From: Rugamonas sp. A1-17
GTDB taxonomy: Bacteria; Pseudomonadota; Gammaproteobacteria; Burkholderiales; Burkholderiaceae_D
Direction: 5' to 3'
DNA: 64,000 bases
NCBI GenBank assembly: GCA_025548565.1
Contig: JAJLPB010000013.1
Coordinates: 1 to 64,000, forward strand
The notes beneath the pieces are model-generated. The model made no database searches. It saw only the letters and a program-made list of their open reading frames with translations, and had not been told where the DNA came from. This document shows positions 44,600-52,872 of the stretch, in pieces. Numbering within the stretch: position 1 is the stretch's first letter; each line of letters begins with the position of its first letter. The position numbers and the translations under genes are program-made.

Positions 44600-45913
44600 T
44601 CACCGGGATGCGTTGGCCAGTTGCTGTTGCGCCAGCACGGTGTAGAGCGGCGCACCGATCACCCGGGAAACGGTCCGCGCCACCATGGCGCATGCCATCA
44701 GGCTCAGCACCATTGAGTGCCCGTCCACCATTTCCATCACGATGATGAAGGACGTCAGCGGCGCCTGCGTGGCGGCGGCAAGAAATCCGACCATGCCGAG
44801 CGCGATCAGGGCGGTCGCCTGCGGGGAGTGCAGCAGCTGCGCCATGTCGTTGCCGAGCGCGGCGCCGATCGCCAGCGAGGGCGCGAAAATCCCTGCCGGC
44901 ACACCGGACCAGGTGGTCAACCAGGTCGCGACAAACTTCAGCAGGAGAAACAGCGCCGGCACGCTCTCCGTGCCGGCAATCATGTCGCGGGTGTGGGTAT
45001 AGCCGCTGCCAAAGGTGGCCCCGTCGGAGACCACGCCGATCACCGCCACCATCAGGCCGCACAGCGCCGCAAACGCCACCGGATGGCTGCGGCGCAGGCG
45101 CGACAGCGCGTCGCCGGCCTGGCCGCCCAGCGAGACCTGCAACAGCCGGGAGAACAACCCGCCCGCCAGGCCGCTGACCAGCGCCACCAATATGCCGGGC
45201 ATCAGCAATGACAGGTCGATGCCGCTGGCGTGGATGATGCCGAAGTAAGTGGCATTGCCGTATATCGAGACCGCGATCAGGCCGGCCAGCACGATGGCGG
45301 ACATCAGCAGGCCGCTGCTGCGCTGCTCGGGGGTGCGCGACAATTCCTCGATGGCGAACATGACGCCGGCAAGCGGGGTGTTGAATGCCGCGGCGATGCC
45401 GGCGGCGCCACCGGCCACCAGCAGGCCGTGGGTGGTGACCGACGACCGCTCCGGCAGCCAGCGCCGGGCCGTCAGCATGATGCCGGCGGCCACCTGCACC
45501 GACGGGCCTTCCCGTCCCAGCGACAACCCGGCCAGCAAGCCCCACGTGGTCAATCCCACCTTCGCCAGGCTCAGTCTGAGCGAGACGAGCCTGCCCGTGG
45601 CCTGCGGCGGCGCCAGCGGATCCAGCGCGGCCATCACCTGCGGTATCCCGGAACCCGCGGCGGCGGCGAAATGGCGCCGCGTGATCCAGACGATCGCCGC
45701 CGTGCACACCGGTGTCCACAGCAGCGCCATCCAGGCATTGGCGTGAAAAGCCCGCATGAACAACGCCAGCGCTTGCTCGCCCAGCCATGTAAAAGCCACC
45801 ACGGTCAGCCCGGCCACGCCGGCGGCCGCCACCACGATCCCGCGCGTGGCCCAGATGCGCCAGTTGCGGAATTCCCGGTTGAACGCCGCGATGGTGTTGT
45901 GCTTGTGTTTCAT
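44600..45913 (-). CDS. ClC-type chloride channel/antiporter
   Basis: 437-residue membrane protein of the ClC family. Its three anion-path signatures are GSGIPQ, GREGPSVQ (the Glu is the proton-gate residue) and GIFAPSLAIGAALG. It was started at 45913, where homology begins (MKHKHN); longer upstream extensions are low-complexity. No C-terminal CBS domains. Isolated on the minus strand and divergent from the hypothetical at 46049, inside the block that interrupts the oxidase locus. Confidence 0.92.
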   Translation of the reverse strand: MKHKHNTIAAFNREFRNWRIWATRGIVVAAAGVAGLTVVAFTWLGEQALALFMRAFHANAWMALLWTPVCTAAIVWITRRHFAAAAGSGIPQVMAALDPLAPPQATGRLVSLRLSLAKVGLTTWGLLAGLSLGREGPSVQVAAGIMLTARRWLPERSSVTTHGLLVAGGAAGIAAAFNTPLAGVMFAIEELSRTPEQRSSGLLMSAIVLAGLIAVSIYGNATYFGIIHASGIDLSLLMPGILVALVSGLAGGLFSRLLQVSLGGQAGDALSRLRRSHPVAFAALCGLMVAVIGVVSDGATFGSGYTHTRDMIAGTESVPALFLLLKFVATWLTTWSGVPAGIFAPSLAIGAALGNDMAQLLHSPQATALIALGMVGFLAAATQAPLTSFIIVMEMVDGHSMVLSLMACAMVARTVSRVIGAPLYTVLAQQQLANASR

Positions 45914-46048
45914 GGTATAGATGGCCAACCTTAAAAAAAATCCCCGCCGGCACGAGGATGAAGGCCTTCGCAGGCTCTGCTGTGAAATATACGGATACGG
46001 GCAAACTATATTTGTACAAATATACTTTGCTGCAATATACTCTGTCAA

Positions 46049-47125
46049 ATGTCTCCCCCAACTATTCCGGTCCGTTCTGCGCGATGGCGGCGCGGCACCG
46101 TCCCGATCCTGACTTGCCTGAGCGCCACGGCCGCATCGGCGGCGCCGGTTGCCGCCGGCGCGCCCCCGGAATTGCCAGCGATTGTGCGTTCATTTGCCAC
46201 GCTGGCGCGTGCACGCCCCGTGTACTGCGAACAGCCGGCGCCGACCCCGGCCAACTGGCTCGCCACGCCGGCGCAATGTGCCTGGCGCGGCGGGCTGGTG
46301 ATGCAGCGCTGGGTCGCGGACGCAAGCAAGATGCCCTCGTGCGTCAGCACGCCGGCGGCCTGGTGGCACTGGCGCGCCGCCGCCTTGGCGGGCCCCGGCG
46401 GTCCCGCCCCTTGGAATGCCGCATGGCGGCGGCGCACGCTGGCGCCGGACATCGAAGAGGAAAACGGCGTCCGGCGCATCGTCGTGTTGACCCAGGCGCG
46501 CGACGGCGGCTGGGTTGCCACCGAGTGGCGCTGGACGCCGCCGGCGCGCGCGGCCACCCGCGCATGGGAGCAGCGCCGCTGGGAGCAACTGCGGCGCGAG
46601 GCGCTCGCCATCAACGACGGGGACGCCGGCACGGCGACGCCGTCCGCATTGCAGGATGTCTGGCGGCGCAATTTGCGCGGCCGGCCTGGCGAGCTCGATG
46701 GCGCCGCCCTGGTGTGGCAGGCCGACCATCAATGCCTGCGGCTGGTGGCCGCGAATAAACAGGACGAGCCGGACCTGCCCTTGCCCTACGCCCGCGAGGA
46801 CAGCCGGCTGGAGCAGCGGGCGGCGATCCAGGTCCAGCTGACGCGGGTGGCGCCCGGCGCCACATGGCCGGCGCCGTTTCGCATGATGCCGCCATCCTTG
46901 CCGCAGCAGCGCAGCGCGACCTATGCCGCCATCGCCCACCGCGGCAACCTGCTGGTCGGCCGGCTGTGGCTGCCGGCGGGCGGCGAGCAACCGTTGCTGC
47001 GCGCGCGGCTGGAAGCGCCGCTGGTGGCGCCGCCAGGCAGCGCGCCCGAAGCGCGGGCCGTGACGCTGCTGAACCGCGAGATGGCGGCGCTTGCCGCGCT
47101 GTGGACGGCCGATCATGAGCGCTGA
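46049..47125 (+). CDS. Hypothetical protein, Trp/Arg-rich
   Basis: 358-residue protein I do not recognise. A weak hydrophobic stretch (VPILTCLSATAASAAPVAAG, about residues 18-37) with basic residues ahead could be a signal peptide. The body is rich in Trp, Arg and Pro without a motif I can name. It overlaps the next gene's start by 11 bases, so it belongs to the downstream operon. Six co-directional genes follow. Its placement suggests a role with the antiporter and ligase, but no mechanism can be read. Confidence 0.65.
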   Translation: MSPPTIPVRSARWRRGTVPILTCLSATAASAAPVAAGAPPELPAIVRSFATLARARPVYCEQPAPTPANWLATPAQCAWRGGLVMQRWVADASKMPSCVSTPAAWWHWRAAALAGPGGPAPWNAAWRRRTLAPDIEEENGVRRIVVLTQARDGGWVATEWRWTPPARAATRAWEQRRWEQLRREALAINDGDAGTATPSALQDVWRRNLRGRPGELDGAALVWQADHQCLRLVAANKQDEPDLPLPYAREDSRLEQRAAIQVQLTRVAPGATWPAPFRMMPPSLPQQRSATYAAIAHRGNLLVGRLWLPAGGEQPLLRARLEAPLVAPPGSAPEARAVTLLNREMAALAALWTADHER

Positions 47126-48329
47126 CCTGATAGCGTGGCCATTATGGCTGTCGTCGCCGCTCGCGCTGCTGGGCGCGGGCCTGCTGCTGGCCCAGATGCT
47201 GGGCCTGGCGCTCGAGTCGCGCGGCCTGCCCAAGTTGTACGGCGCGGTGATCGCCGGCCTGCTGCTGGGCGTCAGCGGCCTGGGCCTGGTGGACGCCGCC
47301 GTGGCGACGCAATTCCAGGAATTATTCAACGCCGCGACCGCCCTGGTGCTGTTCGAGGTCGGCCGCAAGATGGACCTGGCGTGGCTGTGGCGCAGCAGGC
47401 GCCAGGGCGCCAGCCTGCTGCTGGCGTGCGTGCTGCGCGGCGGCGCCGTCTACGCGTCGCTGATCCTGTGCGGCATAGGCTGGAGCGAAGCGGGCTTCAT
47501 GGCCGCCATCCTGATCGCCTCCAGCCCCATCATCTACGCGTCGATGGTGTCCGATTCCGACGCCAGCGGCGTGACCGTGTTTGCCGGCGCCAACTTTGTC
47601 GGCCTGGGCAATGTCATTGCCTTGCTGGTGCTGGTGCCGGCGCTGGCCTGGTTGAAATCGCACGACGGCGGCGCGACGGCGGGCTTCGGCGCGGAGCTCG
47701 GCAAACAGCTGGCCCGCCTGTTCTGGGGCGTGGCGATCGCGCTGCTGTGCTACGGCCTGTACGCGCTGGCGACCCGGCTCAGCAAGGCGCGCGCGCGCAT
47801 GCGACCGGGCATGCTGCTGGCGGCGCTGCTGATGGACCTCGGCCTGTGCTCGGTCAGCGCGGCCAGCGCGCTGCTGTCGCTGCTGCTGATGGGGGTGTTG
47901 CTGCGCAATGCCGAAAAGCGCGACAATGTGTTCCAGGCGGAGCTGCGCACCGGCCAGGACATCGGCTACGCCCTGCTGTTCATGATGTCCTCGTCGCTGG
48001 TGCAGGCGCAGCAACTGCTGAACTGGCAGGCGCTGAGCGTGGCGCTGCTGCTGTTCGGCGCCCGGGTGCTGGTGACGCGCGCCGCGCTGGCCCCCGCCCC
48101 GGCCTGGAGCGGCACGAAGAAAAACGCCCTGGCGGTCTCGATGTGCTCGCTGGTGAGCTTCGGCTCGCTGATGGTGGACAATTCGATGACCGGCTATCCC
48201 GGGCTCAGCGAGGGCGCCAACCAGATCATGGCGGCATTGCTGGCGTTTAACGTGTTGGTGGCGCCCGGCCTGACCTGGTATGGGCTGCGCCTGGCCGGCG
48301 AAAATCACGAGGAGGACACGCATGGGTGA
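47115..48329 (+). CDS. CPA2-like cation:proton antiporter
   Basis: 404-residue membrane protein with roughly a dozen hydrophobic helices. GLPKLYGAVIAGLLLGVSGLG and a DxSxxG-like stretch (SDSDASGVTVFAGANFVGLGN) fit the CPA2/KefB-type core domain, but no C-terminal TrkA domain is present. I use the ATG at 47115, overlapping the preceding stop; an earlier in-frame start lies within the hypothetical gene. Probably Na+ or K+/H+ exchange. Confidence 0.85.
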   Translation: MSADLIAWPLWLSSPLALLGAGLLLAQMLGLALESRGLPKLYGAVIAGLLLGVSGLGLVDAAVATQFQELFNAATALVLFEVGRKMDLAWLWRSRRQGASLLLACVLRGGAVYASLILCGIGWSEAGFMAAILIASSPIIYASMVSDSDASGVTVFAGANFVGLGNVIALLVLVPALAWLKSHDGGATAGFGAELGKQLARLFWGVAIALLCYGLYALATRLSKARARMRPGMLLAALLMDLGLCSVSAASALLSLLLMGVLLRNAEKRDNVFQAELRTGQDIGYALLFMMSSSLVQAQQLLNWQALSVALLLFGARVLVTRAALAPAPAWSGTKKNALAVSMCSLVSFGSLMVDNSMTGYPGLSEGANQIMAALLAFNVLVAPGLTWYGLRLAGENHEEDTHG

Positions 48330-49545
48330 GCACGACCCGGCAGGCGCGCCCCGCGATGCCCAGGCGCTGGCGGTGGCGGGCCAAGGACCGGCCTATCTGC
48401 CCCCTTTCAGCCAGTCGCGGCTGGGCACGATGGGGATCGAACTGGAACTGATGGTGCTCGACCGCCTGACGTTCGACCTGCTGCCGGCCGCCCCGGACAT
48501 CCTGCGCTTGCTGGACCTGCAGGAAAAGCGCTGGATCGCGACGCCGGAAATCACCACCTCGATGCTGGAGGTGGCCACCTCGGTGCTGGAGAACTACCAG
48601 CAGGCCGCCGCCGAGCTCGAGGAGATCCGCGCCAGCGTGGAGCGGGCGGCGTTCGAGGTCGGCGCGGTGATCGCGGGCGGCGGCGCCCATCCTTTCCAGC
48701 AGTGGAGCGACCAGCGCATCTACCCGAAGGACCGCTACCGCGCCTCGGCCAGGAAATTCGGCTACCTGGCCAAATTGTTCACCGTGTTCGGCATGCACGT
48801 GCATGTGGGCGTGCCCAGCGGGGACGAGGCGATCCGCCTGTGCGCCTGGCTGACCCAGCGCGCGCCGCTGTTCATCGCGCTGTCGGCCAACTCGCCGTGC
48901 TGGCAGGGCGAGAACTCCGGTTTCTGCAGCGCGCGCAGCAACGTGGTCGGGGCCTTCCCGATGAGCGGCACCATGCCCGACCACATCCGCAGCTGGAGCC
49001 AGTTCGAACAACATTTCGCCCGGCTCGCCGGGCTGGGGATCGTCGGCAGCATCAAGGACTTTTATTGGGACGTGCGCCCCAAGCCGGAATTCGGCACCAT
49101 CGAGTTGCGCGTGCTCGATACGCCGCTGCACCCGGCCTACGCGGCGGCGCTGGCCTGCTACGCGCGCGCATTGTGCATCGAGGCCTATCGCCAGCCGGGC
49201 CGCTGGCCAAGCTGCGACGGCCCCGAGCTCTACACATGGAACCGCTTTAACGCCGCCCGCGACGGCATCGACGGCATCTGGATCGACCCCGAGACCGGCC
49301 AGCGCCGCGCCATCGCCGAGGTGGTTGCCGCCGACATGGCCAGGCTGGCGCCCAAGTCCGACGATCCCGGCTTCGGCAAGGCACGCGCGCAGATCGAGCA
49401 ACTGCTGCGCGATGGCGGCCAGGCGCGCTGGCTCACCCGGCAACTGGCCGCCGGCTATGGCATGAACGACCTGGCCCGCCACGCCAGCGAGGTCTTCAGC
49501 CAGAAGGCGGACGATCTGCGGGGCCTGCCGGAGTCGAAGCGATGA
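48322..49545 (+). CDS. GCS2-family (YbdK-like) carboxylate-amine ligase
   Basis: 407-residue member of the glutamate-cysteine ligase type 2 family. Motifs include TMGIELELMVLD, ITTSMLEVATSVLE, GAHPFQQWSDQRIYP, FGMHVHVGVPSGDEA and FGTIELRVLD. These ATP-dependent enzymes join an amino acid to an amine; E. coli YbdK has only weak gamma-glutamylcysteine activity. GAGGAGG precedes the ATG by 7 bases. It overlaps the antiporter stop by 8 bases and the wHTH gene start by 4, so all three are translationally coupled. Confidence 0.93.
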   Translation: MGEHDPAGAPRDAQALAVAGQGPAYLPPFSQSRLGTMGIELELMVLDRLTFDLLPAAPDILRLLDLQEKRWIATPEITTSMLEVATSVLENYQQAAAELEEIRASVERAAFEVGAVIAGGGAHPFQQWSDQRIYPKDRYRASARKFGYLAKLFTVFGMHVHVGVPSGDEAIRLCAWLTQRAPLFIALSANSPCWQGENSGFCSARSNVVGAFPMSGTMPDHIRSWSQFEQHFARLAGLGIVGSIKDFYWDVRPKPEFGTIELRVLDTPLHPAYAAALACYARALCIEAYRQPGRWPSCDGPELYTWNRFNAARDGIDGIWIDPETGQRRAIAEVVAADMARLAPKSDDPGFGKARAQIEQLLRDGGQARWLTRQLAAGYGMNDLARHASEVFSQKADDLRGLPESKR

Positions 49546-49934
49546 TGCCCGTCCCCGTGCCTGACGAGCTGCAGCGCTTCATCCTGACCAGCATCGCGTC
49601 GGTGCCGCACCTGGAAGCCTTGCTCCTGCTGCGCGGCTCGCCCGCGCAGCAATGGGACGTCGCGGCAGTCGCGCAGCGCCTCTACGTGACCGAGCGCGCC
49701 GCGCGCAAGCTGCTCGACGAGCTGCGCGCCATCGGTGCGCTGTCCAGCGCGAAAGTCGACAAGGTGCTCACGTACCAGTACTGGCCCCGCCATCCGGAAC
49801 TGGCCGCCATGATCGATCAACTGGCGGCATGCTACGCCGCGAATCTGGTGGGCGTGACGGTGCTGATACACTCGAAACTGGATAAGCAAGCCCAGCAGTT
49901 TGCCGACGCATTCACCTGGCGAAAGGAACCCTGA
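49542..49934 (+). CDS. Small winged-helix protein
   Basis: 130-residue protein with a helix-turn-helix at about residues 24-70 (EALLLLRGSPAQQWDVAAVA, RLYVTERAARKLLDELRAIG). The rest is a helical tail. The arrangement suggests a DNA-binding or regulatory protein for its operon, but no family is clear to me. Its start overlaps the ligase stop (ATGA). Confidence 0.7.
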   Translation: MMPVPVPDELQRFILTSIASVPHLEALLLLRGSPAQQWDVAAVAQRLYVTERAARKLLDELRAIGALSSAKVDKVLTYQYWPRHPELAAMIDQLAACYAANLVGVTVLIHSKLDKQAQQFADAFTWRKEP

Positions 49935-49935
49935 C

Positions 49936-50193
49936 ATGGCGCAAACCATCTACGGACTGTGCACACTCACTTCGTTGGCCTGCGCATGGATGCTGCTCAG
50001 CAGCTATCGGCGCAACCGCGTGCGCTTGTTGTTCTGGAGCGGCCTGTGCTTCATTGGCCTGTCCGTCAACAATGTGCTGCTGGTGCTGGACAAGCTGGTG
50101 TTTCCGCAAGTCGACCTGCTGCAATGGCGCCTGGCCTGCGCCCTGGTCGCGCTGTTGTTGTTGTTGTTTGGTCTAATCTACGAGAACAAGTGA
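49936..50193 (+). CDS. DUF5985-like small membrane protein (first)
   Basis: 85-residue protein with three predicted helices (IYGLCTLTSLACAWMLL, LLFWSGLCFIGLSVNNVLLV, LACALVALLLLLFGLIY). It is paired with a second member of the same size 7 bases downstream. Function unknown. The pair closes the six-gene unit starting at 46049. Confidence 0.75.
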   Translation: MAQTIYGLCTLTSLACAWMLLSSYRRNRVRLLFWSGLCFIGLSVNNVLLVLDKLVFPQVDLLQWRLACALVALLLLLFGLIYENK

Positions 50194-50200
50194 GGCCACG

Positions 50201-50470
50201 ATGATCAACTTCCTGACCGGCGCCATAGTCATGGCATCGTTTATGATTACGCTGTTCTTCCTGCGTTTCTGGCGCAACTCCGGGCAACGGTTCTTCCTGT
50301 ATTTCGCGCTGTCGTTTTTGGTGGAGGGAATACACCGGTGCTATTCGGCGTGGGAAGGCGCGGTCAACGAAGATTCGCCCTACCACTACCTGGTGCGCTT
50401 GCTGTCCTATGGTTTGATCCTGTGGGCGATTCTGGAGAAGAACTGGCCTCAGCGCGGGGCCGGCGAATGA
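50201..50470 (+). CDS. DUF5985-like small membrane protein (second)
   Basis: 89-residue protein with helices MINFLTGAIVMASFMITLFF, a central FFLYFALSFLVEGI and a C-terminal LVRLLSYGLILWAILEK. It is a paralogue in architecture but not in sequence detail to the gene just upstream. The end of the operon is followed by a separate MarR gene. Confidence 0.75.
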   Translation: MINFLTGAIVMASFMITLFFLRFWRNSGQRFFLYFALSFLVEGIHRCYSAWEGAVNEDSPYHYLVRLLSYGLILWAILEKNWPQRGAGE

Positions 50471-50513
50471 GCAATCCCGCGGCGACGCAGTGTTTATCGG
50501 CTATCATCCCGCC

Positions 50514-51032
50514 ATGCCACCGAATCATACCTCCCGCCGGCAAAAGACCGGCACCGCGACCAGTCCTGCGGAATTTGCACCGTCAACCCGAGTACTGCGG
50601 CAGTTCCGGATAGTCTTCAACGCGGTGAAAACCCATTTCCGCCAGGTCGAAAAGACCGCCGGCATCGGCGGCGCGCAGCTATGGGCGCTCAGCGTGGTGC
50701 AACAACGGCCGGGCATCGGGGTCGGCGACCTGGCCCGGGCCCTCGACGTCCACCAGACCACCGCCAGCAACCTGGTCAAGAACCTGGCGGCCCAGGGGCT
50801 GGTCGCCATCGACCGCAGCGGCGCCGACCGCAGGACCGCGACGATGACATTGCTGCCGGCCGGGCAGGCGCGCCTGGCCCATGCGCCGATGCCGTTTGCC
50901 GGCGTGCTGCCGGACGCCTTGTCGGCACTGGATGCGCAAACGCTCGCGCGTCTTGAGCACGACCTGGGCACACTGATCACCGCGCTCGAAGCCGGCACCT
51001 CCGGCGAAAATACGCCGCTGTCCGAACTATAA
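50514..51032 (+). CDS. MarR-family transcriptional regulator
   Basis: 172-residue winged-helix dimer protein. VLRQFRIVFNAVKTHFRQVE is the dimer helix; IGVGDLARALDVHQTTASNLVKNL and GLVAIDRSGADRRTATMTLL are the recognition helix and wing. A charged, disordered N-terminal tail precedes it. I use the ATG at 50514, though no ribosome site is strong, so an upstream GTG (50490) is possible. Regulatory target is not evident; it is convergent with ctaE. Confidence 0.87.
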   Translation: MPPNHTSRRQKTGTATSPAEFAPSTRVLRQFRIVFNAVKTHFRQVEKTAGIGGAQLWALSVVQQRPGIGVGDLARALDVHQTTASNLVKNLAAQGLVAIDRSGADRRTATMTLLPAGQARLAHAPMPFAGVLPDALSALDAQTLARLEHDLGTLITALEAGTSGENTPLSEL

Positions 51033-51052
51033 GGCCGCCCGGAGGCGGCCTT
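51031..51052. terminator. Bidirectional hairpin between MarR gene and ctaE
   Basis: The 9-bp perfect stem AAGGCCGCC/GGCGGCCTT with a CGGA loop overlaps the MarR stop codon. It serves the 3' ends of both convergent units. U-tracts are minimal (TT on the plus side), and another GC-rich inverted stretch lies at 51060-51085. Confidence 0.6.
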
Positions 51053-51106
51053 GTCGCGGGCGCCGCGGCGGCATCGCTGCGGCGTTATCGTTGCTAGTGC
51101 GCGTGC

Positions 51107-51973
51107 TTACAGCCAGTACACGACCACGTACAGGCCGAGCCAGACCACGTCCACAAAGTGCCAGTACCAGGCCGCGCCTTCGAAGGCGAAGTGGTGGTCG
51201 GGCGTGAAGTGGCCGCGCAGCACGCGGTACAGCACCACCGACAGCATGATCGCGCCCATCGTCACGTGGAAGCCGTGGAAACCGGTCAGCATGAAGAAGG
51301 TCGAGCCGTAGATGCCCGAGGTCAGCTTCAGGTTCAGTTCGGTGTACGCGTGGTGGTATTCGAAGGCCTGGAAGCCCATGAAGACCGCGCCCAGCGCGAT
51401 CGTGGCGAACAGCCAGAACGCGGTCTGCGCACGGTGGCCGGCGCGCAGCGCGTGGTGCGAGATGGTCAGCGTCAGGCCCGAGGTCAGCAGCAGCGCGGTG
51501 TTGATGGTCGGGATAGGAAACGGACCCATGGTCTTGAATTCCTGCACCGTGCCGGCGGGGCCGGTGTTGCCCCAGTGCGCGGCGAAGTCCGGCCAGATGA
51601 ATTTGTGGTCCAGGTCGCCCAGCCATGGCATGGTGATCGAGCGGGCGTAGAACAGCGCGCCGAAGAAGGCGCCGAAGAACATCACCTCCGAGAAGATGAA
51701 CCAGGCCATCGACCATCGGTAGGAATGGTCGACGCGCTGGCCGTACTGGCCGGCCTCGGATTCCTTGATGGCGTCGCCGAACCAGAAGTACAGCACCGAA
51801 ATGATGGCGGCCAGGCCCACCAGGTTCACGGCCGGACCCCACGACAAGTCATTGACCCAGGCCGAAGCGCCGATCATGGTGGTCAGCAGGGACATGCCTG
51901 CCAGCAGAGGCCATTTGGATGGACCAGGCACGAAGTAGTACGGTGCCGCGGCGTTTTGTGAACTCATCTTCAT
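51107..51973 (-). CDS. ctaE: Cytochrome c oxidase subunit III
   Basis: 288-residue seven-helix membrane subunit (YYFVPGPSKWPLLAGMSL, WSMAWFIFSEVMFFGAFFGALFY, TGFHGFHVTMGAIML, AAWYWHFVDVVWLGLYVVVYWL). It stabilises the catalytic core and proton uptake. Its C-terminus (VYWL) is complete. It is the last gene of the oxidase operon, 10 bases after DUF2970. Confidence 0.97.
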   Translation of the reverse strand: MKMSSQNAAAPYYFVPGPSKWPLLAGMSLLTTMIGASAWVNDLSWGPAVNLVGLAAIISVLYFWFGDAIKESEAGQYGQRVDHSYRWSMAWFIFSEVMFFGAFFGALFYARSITMPWLGDLDHKFIWPDFAAHWGNTGPAGTVQEFKTMGPFPIPTINTALLLTSGLTLTISHHALRAGHRAQTAFWLFATIALGAVFMGFQAFEYHHAYTELNLKLTSGIYGSTFFMLTGFHGFHVTMGAIMLSVVLYRVLRGHFTPDHHFAFEGAAWYWHFVDVVWLGLYVVVYWL

Positions 51974-51983
51974 CTCCCTAAAT

Positions 51984-52187
51984 TTATTTTGAAACTACAA
52001 CCTTAACGATAGTGATCAGCAGTCCAATAAAACACGCCACGCCGATCAAGGCCGCGATGATGATGTGCACCGGATTCAGCTTGGCCGAATCGGTATCGAA
52101 ATCGCTCTTGCGGCGCAGGCCGAAGAACGACCAGAACACCGCTTTCATCGAATACATGAACGACGCTTGCTTCTTGTTCTCTTCCAT
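51984..52187 (-). CDS. DUF2970 family protein of the oxidase operon
   Basis: 67-residue protein with a basic N-terminal region (KKQASFMYSMKAVFWSFFGLRRK) and one C-terminal helix (VHIIIAALIGVACFIGLLITIVKVVV). DUF2970 genes characteristically sit between ctaG and ctaE in betaproteobacteria. Function unknown; oxidase assembly is probable. Confidence 0.88.
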   Translation of the reverse strand: MEENKKQASFMYSMKAVFWSFFGLRRKSDFDTDSAKLNPVHIIIAALIGVACFIGLLITIVKVVVSK

Positions 52188-52197
52188 GGCGCCCCCC

Positions 52198-52761
52198 TTA
52201 CCTGGCCGCGGTCTTGGTTTTGTCCAGACCGCCCACCTCGAAGAAGGTGTACGACAGCGTGATGGTCTTCACGTCCTTCGGCAGCGCCGGGTCGATGAAG
52301 AACACCACCGGCATCTGCCGCGCCTCGTTCGGCTTCAGGGTCTGCTGCTTGAAGCAGAAACACTCGACCTTCTTAAAATGCGGCATCGCGCTTTGCGGCG
52401 CGTAGCTCGGGATCGCCTGCGCGCTGACCTCGCGGTTCTGGGTGTTGACCACCTCGTACATCACCGTCGCCAGCTCGCCCGGATGCACGCTCATGCTGTG
52501 CGTCACGGGGCGGAAACGCCACGGGCCCTGGGCGTTGCCGTCGAACTCGATGGTCACGCTGCGCGTCTTGTCGATCTGCGTGTTGGCGTCGATGCCGACC
52601 GTGCCGTCCTTCTGGGTCAGCACGTTGATGCCCAGCGCCTCGCAGATCTGGCGGTAGAACGGGTTGAGCGCGTACGCGAACCCGAACATCAGCACCGCCA
52701 CCACGATCAGCTTGCCCAGCAAGGTGCGGTTGAGCCCGCCGGTTTCCTTGTCTTCGCTCAC
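52198..52761 (-). CDS. ctaG: Cytochrome c oxidase assembly protein CtaG (Cox11)
   Basis: 187-residue membrane-anchored periplasmic protein that inserts CuB into subunit I. It has a transmembrane anchor (LLGKLIVVAVLMFGFAYALNPFYRQIC) and the copper motif CFCFKQQTLKPNEARQMPV. The upstream 35-residue gene ends one base before its start. Confidence 0.95.
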   Translation of the reverse strand: MSEDKETGGLNRTLLGKLIVVAVLMFGFAYALNPFYRQICEALGINVLTQKDGTVGIDANTQIDKTRSVTIEFDGNAQGPWRFRPVTHSMSVHPGELATVMYEVVNTQNREVSAQAIPSYAPQSAMPHFKKVECFCFKQQTLKPNEARQMPVVFFIDPALPKDVKTITLSYTFFEVGGLDKTKTAAR

Positions 52762-52762
52762 G

Positions 52763-52870
52763 TCAGCTCAGCCACATCCGCTTGACAAACACGGACAGGA
52801 AAAAGAACAGGGCCACGCCGGCCAACAGCAGGCCGGTCCTCGCGTTATTCGGCTTCTTCTGTTCGGCCAT
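52763..52870 (-). CDS. Cytochrome oxidase small assembly protein
   Basis: 35-residue open reading frame beginning MAEQKKPNNARTG and consisting of a single helix (LLLAGVALFFFLSVFVKRMW). It fills the gap between ctaD (2 bases away) and ctaG (1 base away) on the same strand. The size, position and KRM-type basic end match the small assembly proteins in betaproteobacterial oxidase operons. It is easy to miss because of its length. Confidence 0.8.
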   Translation of the reverse strand: MAEQKKPNNARTGLLLAGVALFFFLSVFVKRMWLS

Positions 52871-52872
52871 GA

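Noticed and set aside
44505..51106. Genomic-island attachment sites around the inserted block
   Set aside because: I looked for tRNA genes, an integrase and matching direct repeats near both ends and saw none, so an att-site call is unsupported.
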